Positions 50,760 through 59,009 of a stretch of DNA of 64,000 bases are shown here, in pieces; position 1 is the first letter of the stretch; each line of letters begins with the position of its first letter. The stretch is taken from assembly GCA_015689775.1 (NCBI GenBank), contig WVSR01000002.1, positions 124,001 through 188,000 of the forward strand. Direction: 5' to 3'. Below the pieces are notes generated by a model that saw only the letters and a list, made by a program, of their open reading frames with translations, made no database searches and was not told where the DNA came from. Source of the DNA: Rhodobacterales bacterium LSUCC0387 (lineage in GTDB: Bacteria; Pseudomonadota; Alphaproteobacteria; Rhodobacterales; Rhodobacteraceae). The translations under genes and the position numbers were made by a program.

Positions 50760-52073
50760 ATGCCTATTTTTCTGAACACGGATACGGCGGATTTTGAGGC
50801 GGCGTTTGAAGCGCTTCTTGGAATGAAGCGCGAGGATAGCCCTGATGTAGATGCGGTGGTTGCCGATATCATTGCACAGGTGCGACGTGATGGCGATGCA
50901 GCATTGATTGCCTTCGGCGAGAAATTTGATCGTGTCCGTCTGACGCCAGAGCAGTTGATCTTTTCTGAGGCCGAGATTGATGCGGCGATTGCCACCGTGC
51001 CCTTTGCAGAGCGCGCGGCACTTGAATTGGCCGCCACGCGCATACGTGCCTATCATGCCCGCCAATTGCCCGAAGATGCTGCTTGGCAAGACGAATTTGG
51101 TGCCAAACTTGGGTGGCGATGGAGTCCTATTTCACGCGCGGGTCTTTATGTGCCGGGCGGGCTGGCCAGTTATCCCTCATCCGTCTTGATGAATGCAATC
51201 CCCGCCGCTGTGGCAGGAGTTGGTCATTTGTCGATGGTGGTGCCCACGCCCGATGGCAAGGTTAACCCTCTTGTTCTGCTGGCGGCGCATCTTGCAGGGG
51301 TGCATCGCATTTACCGCATGGGTGGTGCGCAGGCGATTGCAGCCTTGGCTTATGGCACCGAAACCGTGCTGCCCGTGGATAAGATCACGGGGCCCGGAAA
51401 TGCCTACGTCGCTGCCGCAAAACGCCGTGTCTTTGGCAAGGTTGGCATTGATATGATCGCAGGCCCGTCTGAGATTTTGGTGATCGCAGATCGTGACAAT
51501 GACCCCGATTGGATCGCACTGGATCTTATGTCGCAAGCGGAACATGACGAAAGCGCGCAATCCATTCTGATCACGGATGATGCAGAATTTGGCCGCGCTG
51601 TTGCGGATGCAGTAGACAGGCGCCTCGAAACCCTGGAGCGGCGGACCATTGCAGGGGCCAGTTGGCGTGATTTTGGCGCAGTCATCGTAACGCGTGATTT
51701 GGATGAAGCGGCCGCGCTCTCCAACCGCATTGCGCCTGAACACCTTGAGCTCTGCGTGGCGCAGGCCGAAACCTATGCCGATAAGATCACCCATGCAGGT
51801 GCTATTTTCGTGGGTGCGTGGACGCCCGAGGCGATTGGCGACTACATCGGGGGGCCAAACCATGTGCTGCCGACAGCGCGCTCTGCGCGGTTCTCAAGCG
51901 GGCTATCGGTGCTTGATTTCATGAAGCGTTCGACCATGGCGCAAATGACACCTGCTGCCCTTCGGGCCATTGGTCCGGCTGCCGCAACATTGGCCGAATC
52001 CGAAAGCCTCGAGGCGCATGGCCTATCCGTTTTGGCGCGGCTTGCGCGGATCAATCAGGGAGATGGTGAGTGA
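50760..52073 (+). CDS. hisD: Histidinol dehydrogenase
   Basis: The 437-residue protein carries out the last two oxidations of histidine synthesis. It has GLYVPGGLASYPSSVLMNAIPA, IYRMGGAQAIAALAYGT, ITGPGNAYVAAAKR, MIAGPSEILVIAD, LMSQAEHDESAQSIL with the zinc-binding Gln-His and GPNHVLPTARSARF. It is zinc dependent and cytoplasmic. It lies 65 bp after DUF2948 and overlaps the UPF0262 gene by 4 bp. Confidence 0.97.
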   Translation: MPIFLNTDTADFEAAFEALLGMKREDSPDVDAVVADIIAQVRRDGDAALIAFGEKFDRVRLTPEQLIFSEAEIDAAIATVPFAERAALELAATRIRAYHARQLPEDAAWQDEFGAKLGWRWSPISRAGLYVPGGLASYPSSVLMNAIPAAVAGVGHLSMVVPTPDGKVNPLVLLAAHLAGVHRIYRMGGAQAIAALAYGTETVLPVDKITGPGNAYVAAAKRRVFGKVGIDMIAGPSEILVIADRDNDPDWIALDLMSQAEHDESAQSILITDDAEFGRAVADAVDRRLETLERRTIAGASWRDFGAVIVTRDLDEAAALSNRIAPEHLELCVAQAETYADKITHAGAIFVGAWTPEAIGDYIGGPNHVLPTARSARFSSGLSVLDFMKRSTMAQMTPAALRAIGPAAATLAESESLEAHGLSVLARLARINQGDGE

Positions 52074-52552
52074 CAATGCACATTACCGATATTCAGATTG
52101 ACACCTCGAATATGCCTGCGCCAACCCCTGAGATTGAACAGGAACGGCGCGTAGCGATTTTTGATCTGCTCGAAGAAAACAGTTTTGTTTTGCCCGCGCG
52201 TGATGGGCGCACACCGCCCGATGGCCCCTATCATTTGGCCTTAGCCATTCGCGACAAACGTCTGGTCTTTTCTGTTACCACCAAAGAGATGGAGTTGGCC
52301 GCCGAATTCCACCTTTCACTTTCGCCATTTCGTCAGGTGGTAAAAGATTACTGGCAGATTTGTGAGAGCTATTATTCTGCGGTGAAAAAACTACCGGCGG
52401 CTCAAATTGAGGCGATTGATATGGCGAGGCGCGGTATTCACAATGAAGGTGCGCGTATTTTGCAAGAACGGCTTGAAGGCAAAGCCGAGATTGATACTGA
52501 TACCGCGCGCCGCCTCTTTACCCTGATCTGCGTGCTGCATTTCGGGAATTGA
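52070..52552 (+). CDS. UPF0262 family protein
   Basis: The 160-residue protein matches UPF0262, a conserved alphaproteobacterial family of unknown function: ERRVAIFDLLEENSF, GPYHLALAIRDKRLVF, FHLSLSPFRQVVKDYWQICESYY at residues 83-105, and DMARRGIHNEGARIL. GTG at 52070 overlaps the hisD stop; ATG at 52076 is an alternative. It is always near hisD in related genomes, to my knowledge. Confidence 0.92.
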   Translation: MTMHITDIQIDTSNMPAPTPEIEQERRVAIFDLLEENSFVLPARDGRTPPDGPYHLALAIRDKRLVFSVTTKEMELAAEFHLSLSPFRQVVKDYWQICESYYSAVKKLPAAQIEAIDMARRGIHNEGARILQERLEGKAEIDTDTARRLFTLICVLHFGN

Positions 52553-52556
52553 TCTG

Positions 52557-53033
52557 GTGGGCAAACAATTTCCATCTTCAGTTCTGTTTTGTTGCGATCA
52601 TAACGCAACCCGCTCACCCATGGCGGAAGGGCTGATGAAGAAATATTACGGCCACCGCGCCTATGTTCAATCTGCAGGTGTGCACCATGAATTGGAAATA
52701 GATGGTTTTGCCGTTTCTGTTTCCGCCGAGATCGGTGTTGCCCTCGAGCGTCATCGTGTGCGCTCTTTTGATGAAATGGCAGAATGGGGTGATGATCTTT
52801 CAGGATTTGATTTGATAGTGGCGCTCTCGCCCGCCAGTCAACGCCGTGCGCTTGATCTGACGCGTCACGCCCATTTGGACGTTGAATATTGGCCTATTAT
52901 TGATCCAACGGGGTTGGGCGAAACGCGCGAGGCGAAATTGGATGCCTATCGCCAAGCCCGTGATCAAATCAACAAACGCATTCTAGATCGTTTTGGCCCC
53001 CCAGATGCGGGGCTAGAACAGGAGGGGGACTGA
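52557..53033 (+). CDS. Low-molecular-weight protein-tyrosine-phosphatase-family protein
   Basis: The 158-residue protein has the CX5R(S) loop CDHNATRSPMAE near residue 10 and the general-acid region YWPIIDPTG near 118, as in low-Mr phosphatases and arsenate reductases. It probably dephosphorylates proteins or small molecules. GTG is the start codon. Its stop overlaps the next start as TGATG. Confidence 0.85.
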   Translation: MGKQFPSSVLFCCDHNATRSPMAEGLMKKYYGHRAYVQSAGVHHELEIDGFAVSVSAEIGVALERHRVRSFDEMAEWGDDLSGFDLIVALSPASQRRALDLTRHAHLDVEYWPIIDPTGLGETREAKLDAYRQARDQINKRILDRFGPPDAGLEQEGD

Positions 53034-53425
53034 TGGATCCGATCAATCGGTATTACGCCGCGTTCAATGCGGGCGATATGGAGGCAATGCTTGATTGCCT
53101 CAGCGAAGACGTGGCGCATCATGTCAATGAGGGGCAGGTGCGCATGGGCAAAGCGGCCTTTGCTGAATTCTGCGCCCATATGAACCGCTGCTATAAAGAA
53201 CATCTCTCCGATATTGTGGTGATGCAGAATGAGGCAGGCAATCGTGTTGCCGCCGAATTTATCGTAAACGGCACCTATCTAGCCACGGATGCAGGATTGC
53301 CTGAGGCGTGCGGACAGAAATATATCCTGCCAGCGGGCAGTTTCTTTTCAGTTGAGGACGGCAAGATCACCCGTGTTGTGACCTATTACAACCTCGCTGA
53401 TTGGATCGCTCAGGTTTCCGCATGA
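53033..53425 (+). CDS. SnoaL-like / ketosteroid-isomerase-fold protein
   Basis: The 130-residue protein has the NTF2-like pattern: INRYYAAFNAGDMEAMLDCLSEDVAHHVNEGQ at residues 4-35, RMGKAAFAEFCAHMNRCY, and strand-ending KITRVVTYYNLADWI. GGAGGGGG precedes the ATG. It is translationally coupled to the phosphatase and the acetyltransferase. No ligand is predicted. Confidence 0.8.
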   Translation: MDPINRYYAAFNAGDMEAMLDCLSEDVAHHVNEGQVRMGKAAFAEFCAHMNRCYKEHLSDIVVMQNEAGNRVAAEFIVNGTYLATDAGLPEACGQKYILPAGSFFSVEDGKITRVVTYYNLADWIAQVSA

Positions 53426-54006
53426 ACCTTGCCTATCGCATCTATCTTGGGGCTGAGATTGCCGCAATTGTTCCCGATCTGGCACGGCTGCGCATTACTG
53501 TCTTTCGTGACTGGCCCTATCTTTATGATGGGGATTTAGCCTATGAGACGGGCTATCTCGCCCGCTATGCGCAAAAGGGGGCGATTGTGATTGCGGCCTA
53601 TGATGGAGCGCAAATGGTTGGCGCGGCCACCGGGATGCCTTTGCTTCAGCATGATGGTGATTTCTCTGGTGCCTTGACCGCCCGTGATATCGCCGCAGAA
53701 GATGTGTTTTACTGCGCTGAATCAGTTCTACTGCAGAATTATCGCGGGCAGGGGGCAGGGCATATATTTTTCGATGCGCGTGAGGAAGTAGCCCGTGCAC
53801 AAGGCAAAGCTTATAGTGCCTTTTGCGCTGTGGTGCGCTCCGCAGATCATCCGATGGCCCCAAAGGACTATCTCCCGCTTGATGGTTTTTGGAAAAAGCG
53901 TGGCTATCAGATTTTGGATGGAGCCTTTGCAGAGTTTTCATGGCTTGATATTGGGGATGCCGAAAAAACCCAGAAGCGCCTGCAATTTTGGATCAAACAG
54001 CTATGA
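53422..54006 (+). CDS. GNAT-family N-acetyltransferase
   Basis: The 194-residue protein has a GNAT core: LARLRITVFRDWPYLYDGD, AMVGAATGMPL, YCAESVLLQNYRGQGAGHIFFDAREEVARAQG where the RGQGAG acetyl-CoA loop is visible near residue 113. It starts with ATGA overlap to the previous stop and its own stop overlaps the nitrilase-family start. The acyl acceptor is unknown. Confidence 0.85.
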   Translation: MNLAYRIYLGAEIAAIVPDLARLRITVFRDWPYLYDGDLAYETGYLARYAQKGAIVIAAYDGAQMVGAATGMPLLQHDGDFSGALTARDIAAEDVFYCAESVLLQNYRGQGAGHIFFDAREEVARAQGKAYSAFCAVVRSADHPMAPKDYLPLDGFWKKRGYQILDGAFAEFSWLDIGDAEKTQKRLQFWIKQL

Positions 54007-54878
54007 AATGTGCCGCCGCTGCCTATCCGCTCGACCCGCTGACACGTTTCGCTGATTTTCATGCGAAGATCAGCGCATGGGTCGCTGAGGCCGCAGACGA
54101 CGGCGCAGAGATTGCGATTTTTCCAGAATATGGCGCGATGGAATTGGCCCATCTTGCAGGACCATCCGTTGCGGCCGATCTTGAAGGCAGCCTGCGCGCG
54201 GTCAGTGATATTTGGCCTGAGGCTGATGCTCTCTTCGCGCGGCTTGCGGTACAGTATGGCCTCACCCTCTTGGCACCATCTGCGCCGATTTTTGACCAGG
54301 AGTATGGGTTGCGGCCCGTCAATCGCGCCTGCATTTATGGGGCGCAGGGGCGGATTGGGCATCAAGACAAGCAGATCATGACCCGCTTTGAGCGTGAGAT
54401 TTGGCATGTGCAATCGGGCGGGCCTTTGCAGGTCTTTGCCTTTGACGATCTTCGGCTGGGTGTCTTGATCTGCTATGATGCGGAGTTCCCACTTTTGGCG
54501 CGCGCCTTGGTTGAGGCGGGGGTTGATCTGCTTCTGGTGCCATCTTGCACGGATAGCGGTGCAGGATATTGGCGGGTGCGGGTGGGGGCGATGGCCCGCG
54601 CACTTGAGGGGCAATGTGCGGTTTTGCAATCGCCTATAGTCGGACAGGCGGCATGGTCGCCCGCGGTGGACGAAAACCATGGCGCGGCCGCGATTTATGG
54701 CCCTGCTGAAGCGGGCTTTTGTAACAATGGCGTGTTTGCCGAAGGTGTTATGAACAAACCAGGATGGGTGATGGCCGATATTGACCTTGGTCGGCTACGA
54801 GATTTGCGCGAAAACGGCACTGTTTTAACCAACCGTGATTGGCCCGAGAGCGCCGCGCGCTCAGCGCTTGTGCCGTAG
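54003..54878 (+). CDS. Carbon-nitrogen hydrolase (nitrilase superfamily)
   Basis: The 291-residue protein has the Glu-Lys-Cys triad: AIFPEYGAME, IGHQDKQIMTRFE and GVLICYDAEFPLLARAL, plus LVPSCTDSGAG. It hydrolyses an amide or nitrile, or acts as an omega-amidase-like enzyme. The ATG at 54003 overlaps the GNAT stop. Coupling with a GNAT gene recalls amide-recycling or modification pairs, but the substrate is unknown. Confidence 0.87.
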   Translation: MKCAAAAYPLDPLTRFADFHAKISAWVAEAADDGAEIAIFPEYGAMELAHLAGPSVAADLEGSLRAVSDIWPEADALFARLAVQYGLTLLAPSAPIFDQEYGLRPVNRACIYGAQGRIGHQDKQIMTRFEREIWHVQSGGPLQVFAFDDLRLGVLICYDAEFPLLARALVEAGVDLLLVPSCTDSGAGYWRVRVGAMARALEGQCAVLQSPIVGQAAWSPAVDENHGAAAIYGPAEAGFCNNGVFAEGVMNKPGWVMADIDLGRLRDLRENGTVLTNRDWPESAARSALVP

Positions 54879-54931
54879 GTGAAAGATTTACCTTGAAAAT
54901 CCGCTCCTTTGGGCGCATCTACCGCGGCGAA

Positions 54932-54949
54932 ACTGCCATTTGGGGCAGT
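54932..54949 (+). promoter_or_regulatory. Small hairpin in the infA leader
   Basis: ACTGCC and GGCAGT form a 6-bp stem with a 6-nt loop ending about 12 nt before the AAGGAGAG ribosome binding site of infA. It might modulate translation, but evidence is positional only. Confidence 0.3.
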
Positions 54950-54969
54950 GAGAAAGCTAAGGAGAGACC

Positions 54970-55188
54970 ATGGCCAAGGAAGAGATGCTCGAATTCCCCG
55001 GTGTCGTGAAGGAACTCTTGCCAAATGCGACATTCAGGGTCGAGCTCGAAAACGGCCATGAGATCATCGCACATACGGCAGGCAAGATGCGCAAAAACCG
55101 CATCCGCGTTCTGGCAGGCGACAAGGTGCAGGTTGAGATGACCCCCTATGACCTGACCAAGGGCCGTATAAATTACCGCTTTAAGTGA
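54970..55188 (+). CDS. infA: Translation initiation factor IF-1
   Basis: The 72-residue protein is a standard IF-1: [19 protein letters not shown] at the start, [19 protein letters not shown] in the OB fold, and the ending [21 protein letters not shown] precedes the ATG. It binds the 30S A site during initiation. It begins the infA-maf-rng-yacG series typical of Rhodobacteraceae. Confidence 0.99.
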   Translation: MAKEEMLEFPGVVKELLPNATFRVELENGHEIIAHTAGKMRKNRIRVLAGDKVQVEMTPYDLTKGRINYRFK

Positions 55189-55194
55189 TCTGTT

Positions 55195-55770
55195 TTGCGC
55201 TTGATTTTGGGATCAGCAAGCCCGCGCAGGCGGGAGTTACTGGCGGCGTTGGGGATCACACCTGACGACATCGCCCCGCCTGAAATTGATGAAGCCCCGC
55301 AAAAGGGGGAGCATCCGCGTGGCTATGTCACCCGTATTGCGCGCGAAAAGGTTACCGCTGTGCTATCTGCGCCCGAGGATATCGTCCTATGTGCAGATAC
55401 GACCGTCTTTACGGGGCGGCGGATCTTGGGCAAGCCTGAGGATGCCGTTGAGGCCGAAGCGTTTTTGCGCCTTTTGTCGGGCCGCCGTCATCGTGTCATA
55501 ACTGCATTGGCCGCCCGCAAAGGGGATCGCGTGATCGAGCGCGTAGTTGAAAGCCGCGTGAAGATGAAATCTCTCAGCGATGCAGAAATCGCGGCCTATC
55601 TGGCCACGGGCGATTGGCAAGGCAAGGCAGGGGGATATGCCATCCAAGGCCCTGCTGGCGCATTTATTCCGTGGATTTCGGGCAGCTATCCCGCAATTAT
55701 GGGCCTTCCCTTGGTCGAAACAGCCTGTGCCTTGGCGGCCTTGGGCTATCCCGTTTGGAGGCAGGGATGA
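55195..55770 (+). CDS. maf: Maf-family nucleotide pyrophosphatase
   Basis: The 191-residue protein has the Maf signature [36 protein letters not shown] and [27 protein letters not shown] at residues 148-174. It hydrolyses non-canonical or canonical nucleoside triphosphates. The start is TTG, 6 bp after the infA stop. The stop overlaps the rng start as ATGA. Confidence 0.95.
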   Translation: MRLILGSASPRRRELLAALGITPDDIAPPEIDEAPQKGEHPRGYVTRIAREKVTAVLSAPEDIVLCADTTVFTGRRILGKPEDAVEAEAFLRLLSGRRHRVITALAARKGDRVIERVVESRVKMKSLSDAEIAAYLATGDWQGKAGGYAIQGPAGAFIPWISGSYPAIMGLPLVETACALAALGYPVWRQG

Positions 55771-56819
55771 AGGGCTGCGTCATAGCATTGGATGAGGTTG
55801 CCGGGCGCAAGGCAGCGGCATTGATAGTTGACGGCCGCCTGCAGGATATCCGTATAGACCCCTCCGAAAATGACCCAAGCCCTGAGATTGGCGAGATTTA
55901 CCGCGCCAAGGTGGCCCGGGCCATGGGCGGGCAGGGCGGTATCATGGTCACCCTTCCGGATGGGCAGTCGGGATTTCTGCGTGGAGTCAAAGGCCTTCAG
56001 CAAGGGGCAAGCGTAATTGTTCAGGTCATGGGCTATGCCGAAGGGGAGAAGGCTGCGCCTGTGACCACAAGGCTGTTGTTCAAAAGCCGCTACGCCATTG
56101 TCACGCCCGCGGCGGCAGGGTTTAACATCGCCCGCTCGATCCGTGATGACAAAGATCGCGATTACCTGTTGGAGCTGGCCCATGAGGCGATGGAGGGCGC
56201 GCCTGAAGATTTTGGCGTGATCATTCGCTCGGCCAGTACCGAGGCGGCAGATGAAGATATTCTTGAGGATGTCAGTGCCATGCGCGCCTTGGCTGAGGCC
56301 GTGGTGGCCGATGTAGATGGCGCCCCCGAATTGCTGGTTGCAGCCCCCACATCCCACGAAGTCGCGTGGCGCGATTGGACAGGCCCGATGCCAGATGAGG
56401 TGGTGAAAAGCCCCACCGCATTTGCCGATCTCGGCGTGGAGGAGGCAGTTGATGCAATCCTCTCCCCGCGCGTGGAATTGGGCGGTGGAGCGTGGGCCAT
56501 GTTTGAACCCACCGCTGCGCTTGTGGCGGTTGATGTGAACACGGGCGGGGATTTATCGCTTGCGGCGGGGCTTAAGGCCAATTTGGCTTTGGTGCATGAA
56601 TTGCCGCGCCAATTGCGTCTGCGCGGGTTATCAGGGCAGATTACGATGGATTTGGCCCCGATGCCTAAAAAAGACCGCCGTCTCTTTGAAGACAAATTGC
56701 GCAGTGCCTTGCGCGCCGATGCGACCGACACGGTGCTTGCAGGATGGACGCCGCTTGGCCATTTTGAATTGCAGCGCAAACGTGACCGCGTGCCGTTGCA
56801 CGAGATATGGCCGTCATGA
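55767..56819 (+). CDS. rng: Ribonuclease E/G family protein (short form)
   Basis: The 350-residue protein is a short RNase G-like enzyme. It has an S1-like N-terminal part ([32 protein letters not shown]), the catalytic [12 protein letters not shown] aspartate and the second aspartate in TMDLAPM. It ends without the zinc-link CPxC segment of full-length RNase E/G. ATG at 55767 is used because it overlaps the maf stop. Short versions at this locus are usual in Rhodobacteraceae. Confidence 0.88.
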   Translation: MKGCVIALDEVAGRKAAALIVDGRLQDIRIDPSENDPSPEIGEIYRAKVARAMGGQGGIMVTLPDGQSGFLRGVKGLQQGASVIVQVMGYAEGEKAAPVTTRLLFKSRYAIVTPAAAGFNIARSIRDDKDRDYLLELAHEAMEGAPEDFGVIIRSASTEAADEDILEDVSAMRALAEAVVADVDGAPELLVAAPTSHEVAWRDWTGPMPDEVVKSPTAFADLGVEEAVDAILSPRVELGGGAWAMFEPTAALVAVDVNTGGDLSLAAGLKANLALVHELPRQLRLRGLSGQITMDLAPMPKKDRRLFEDKLRSALRADATDTVLAGWTPLGHFELQRKRDRVPLHEIWPS

Positions 56820-57034
56820 GCTGTCCGATTTGTCAAAAAGAAACAGTCACGGCCTATCGCCCATTTTGCTCGCGTCGCTGTGCTGATGTGGATCTTGCGC
56901 GATGGTTCAACGGCTCATATGCCGTGCCGTCAAATGACCCCGAAGATGTCGAAGAAGCTCTAGATCAAACAGCCCGCGCCAAAGCATTTGGCCGCAATGG
57001 CGATGGCGAAGATGACGCAGGGCCGCTGCAATAG
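56816..57034 (+). CDS. yacG: DNA gyrase inhibitor YacG, zinc-binding
   Basis: The 72-residue protein has the four-cysteine zinc site CPIC...FCSRRCADVDLARW of YacG. Its ATG overlaps the rng stop. In E. coli the protein inhibits gyrase by binding GyrB. The acidic tail (EDDAG) is common in alphaproteobacterial versions. Confidence 0.93.
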   Translation: MSCPICQKETVTAYRPFCSRRCADVDLARWFNGSYAVPSNDPEDVEEALDQTARAKAFGRNGDGEDDAGPLQ

Positions 57035-57127
57035 AAAAAACGTGATAATTTTGCGCGAACCCTATGGACAGCCCCCCACGAAGGCCCTAGAACGCCTCCA
57101 CCTTGATGGTGTTCTGCCATCTCCCGT

Positions 57128-57202
57128 GCCCGGGTAGCTCAGGGGTAGAGCAGTGGATTGAAAATCCTCGTGTCGGTGGTTCGATTCCGCCCCCGGGCAC
57201 CA
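57128..57202 (+). tRNA. tRNA-Phe (anticodon GAA)
   Basis: A 75-nt cloverleaf with encoded CCA: acceptor GCCCGGG/CCCGGGC, D-arm AGCTCAGGGGTAGAGC, anticodon loop TTGAAAA and T-arm CGGTGG-TTCGATT-CCGCC-type. The anticodon stem GTGGA/TCCTC contains a T-T mismatch at its second pair. It closes the core block. Confidence 0.96.
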
Positions 57203-57238
57203 TTTTACAAATAAAATCAAATACTTAGGTTGGTGCCA

Positions 57239-57255
57239 TACACGCTAAGCGTGTA
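57239..57255. repeat. 17-bp palindrome TACACGCTAAGCGTGTA
   Basis: Seven-base arms flank TAA, 37 bp after tRNA-Phe. It could terminate the tRNA transcript or serve as a protein site. No integrase gene is nearby. Confidence 0.45.
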
Positions 57256-57261
57256 AATTTC

Positions 57262-57282
57262 AAAAACACACCAAAAACACAC
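57262..57282. repeat. Direct repeat AAAAACACAC, two copies
   Basis: Two copies of the 10-mer lie at 57262-57271 and 57273-57282 in the gap between tRNA-Phe and the RpiR gene. Function unknown. Confidence 0.6.
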
Positions 57283-57321
57283 TTTTCGCTTTGCTAGTCT
57301 GATCCGGGTTGCATTCGTCAG

Positions 57322-58170
57322 CTACTCAAATAAATCGAGCTCCTCATCGATAGCCGCCAGCGTCGAGATGCGCTGACTGACCGCTTCGGGGTTGCGGCCC
57401 AGATAAGCCACGGCGATCAGCCGCAAGACGGATAGCATCGTCGCATGTGTAGGAAGCGCGCCGTAGCTGGCAACGTGGCACGGTAGAACAACCTCGGAGA
57501 ACCGCTCCGCCTGTGGGGCATAGGCGTGATCGGTCAGCGTGATGACGCGCATCCGCGTGGTGCGCGCATGGGCAAGCAGGGGGCGCAACACCTTTGGGCG
57601 TGGCTCAAAAGTCAAGAGGACCAACGCATCACGGGGGCCTGTCATCGACAACTCATTTGCCCAGGTATGTCCCTGTCCCTGCAACTCATGAACACCGTGC
57701 CGTAGCCGCGCAAACAGCGACCGACCCAACCGAGCCAGCCCCTGTTCATCGCCAAAACCGACAAACCAGACGCGGGGTGCTTCTTCCAGAACTTGAGAGA
57801 TGTCCGGCAGCAGATCCGAGCGCAACTCCTCAAAGGTGCGGGTCAGATTGCGCAGCTCCAGTTCAAGGTGATCGGAGATGGTTCGCCCAAATGTCGCAGG
57901 CTCGGGAATCGTTTCCACGTCTGAATAAGGTTCCCGCCGATTGCGCTCTTCGCGGGCTTGCAGGCGGACCTCTTCAAAGTCGGCATAGCCCAAACTGCGG
58001 AAAAAACGGGCAGTTGTCGCCTTGGACACTCCGGCCTTCGCCGCAAGTTCCGTCGCCGTGTGCGTTTCAACAAGGCTCTGATTCTGCAACAAAACATGTG
58101 CGATCTTCTTTTCGCTCGACGTCAGGCGCGCAGAACGTTCCTGAATTCTGAGGATTAGTCTTGAGGCCAT
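57322..58170 (-). CDS. MurR/RpiR-family transcriptional regulator
   Basis: The 282-residue protein has an N-terminal helix-turn-helix (LTSSEKKIAHVLL, TELAAKAGVSKATTARFFRSLGYADFEEVRLQAREE at residues 40-75) and a C-terminal SIS-like domain (VWFVGFGDEQGLARLG, DALVLLTFEPRPKVLRPLL). It is divergent from the ABC operon and very likely regulates it through the TGAAACA repeats at 58203-58238. SIS domains usually bind sugar phosphates, but other ligands occur in purine-related clusters. Confidence 0.9.
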   Translation of the reverse strand: MASRLILRIQERSARLTSSEKKIAHVLLQNQSLVETHTATELAAKAGVSKATTARFFRSLGYADFEEVRLQAREERNRREPYSDVETIPEPATFGRTISDHLELELRNLTRTFEELRSDLLPDISQVLEEAPRVWFVGFGDEQGLARLGRSLFARLRHGVHELQGQGHTWANELSMTGPRDALVLLTFEPRPKVLRPLLAHARTTRMRVITLTDHAYAPQAERFSEVVLPCHVASYGALPTHATMLSVLRLIAVAYLGRNPEAVSQRISTLAAIDEELDLFE

Positions 58171-58185
58171 GGAAAACGATTTCTC

Positions 58186-58213
58186 TTGACGTTTGGAACA
58201 CCTGTTTCATGAT
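58186..58213 (+). promoter_or_regulatory. Candidate promoter of the 5-FCL-like/ABC/ade operon
   Basis: TTGACG at 58186-58191 and CATGAT at 58208-58213 are 16 bp apart. The -10 region overlaps the regulator-type repeats at 58203-58238, which fits repression. The implied leader before the ATG is only about 20-30 nt. Confidence 0.45.
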
Positions 58214-58238
58214 AGTGAAACAATGAAACACATGAAAT
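58203..58238. promoter_or_regulatory. RpiR-type operator repeats
   Basis: TGTTTCA (58203-58209) and TGAAACA (58216-58222) form a perfect 7-bp inverted repeat; further same-direction copies TGAAACA (58224-58230) and TGAAAT (58233-58238) follow. The spacing between direct copies is 8-9 bp. They lie between the divergent RpiR and 5-FCL-like genes. Confidence 0.6.
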
Positions 58239-58983
58239 GAGCAAAATGTCGACCTCCAAGACCATCCGCGAAAAGATATGGACGAAACTAAAGGACGTGG
58301 CGAGGCCAGACACCCGGTTTCACATGAACTTTGCTGAAGTCATCCCCGATTTTGAAGGCTCGGAAGCCGCAACCGACCGCGTCGTCCAGAGCGAGGCTTA
58401 CCAGAACAGCCGCTTTGCCTTTATCACACCTGACAATTGCCTTGCCGATCTACGGCGCCGGATGATCGAGGATGGCAAGCCCTTTGTCATGTCCACCTAT
58501 GGGATATACCGTGGCTTTCTCTACCTTGACCCAACCACGGTGCCCGAAGGAGCTGCTCTCTATGCCTCCTGGCTTGATGGTATGGAGCATTTCGGCGTCC
58601 CGATCACGCTTGAAGAGATCGCGCAGAAAGGGCGGTTTGATTATCTGGTGACTGGGGCATCGGCGGTATCGGTCAACGGTGTCCGTTTTGGAAAAGGCCA
58701 CGGCTTCTTTGATCTCGAATGGGGCATGTTCACCGATCTTGGCCTTGTGGGTGAACATACGCCAGTTCATGCCGTCGTCCATGATGTGCAGCTTGTCGAA
58801 GAGCAATTGCAGCCCTCTGAGACCGATATTCTGGTTGATACCATCCTGACGCCGAACAAAACGCATGTGGTCGAACGCCGGGCCAAGCGGCCGCGTGGTG
58901 TGAAATGGCCATTGCTCGAACCCAAACAGATTTCTGAAACCCCGCCCTTGCAAGAGCTTCAGCGCCTTCAAGGCCTCGCATGA
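58237..58983 (+). CDS. 5-formyltetrahydrofolate cyclo-ligase-like protein (COG0212 paralogue)
   Basis: The 248-residue protein belongs to the 5-FCL/MTHFS superfamily in its longer paralogous form: FEGSEAATDRVVQSEAYQNSRFAFITPDN at residues 27-55, FDYLVTGASAVSVNGVRFGKGHGFFDLEW with the GxGKGxxDxE core near 160, and VHDVQLVEEQL. Such paralogues are not the folate enzyme and have been linked by context to thiamine or related salvage, as I recall. ATG at 58246 is an alternative start. It is the first gene of the operon. Confidence 0.83.
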   Translation: MSKMSTSKTIREKIWTKLKDVARPDTRFHMNFAEVIPDFEGSEAATDRVVQSEAYQNSRFAFITPDNCLADLRRRMIEDGKPFVMSTYGIYRGFLYLDPTTVPEGAALYASWLDGMEHFGVPITLEEIAQKGRFDYLVTGASAVSVNGVRFGKGHGFFDLEWGMFTDLGLVGEHTPVHAVVHDVQLVEEQLQPSETDILVDTILTPNKTHVVERRAKRPRGVKWPLLEPKQISETPPLQELQRLQGLA

Positions 58984-59009
58984 TCACCCAAACAAAGGAG
59001 AACCTTCTC

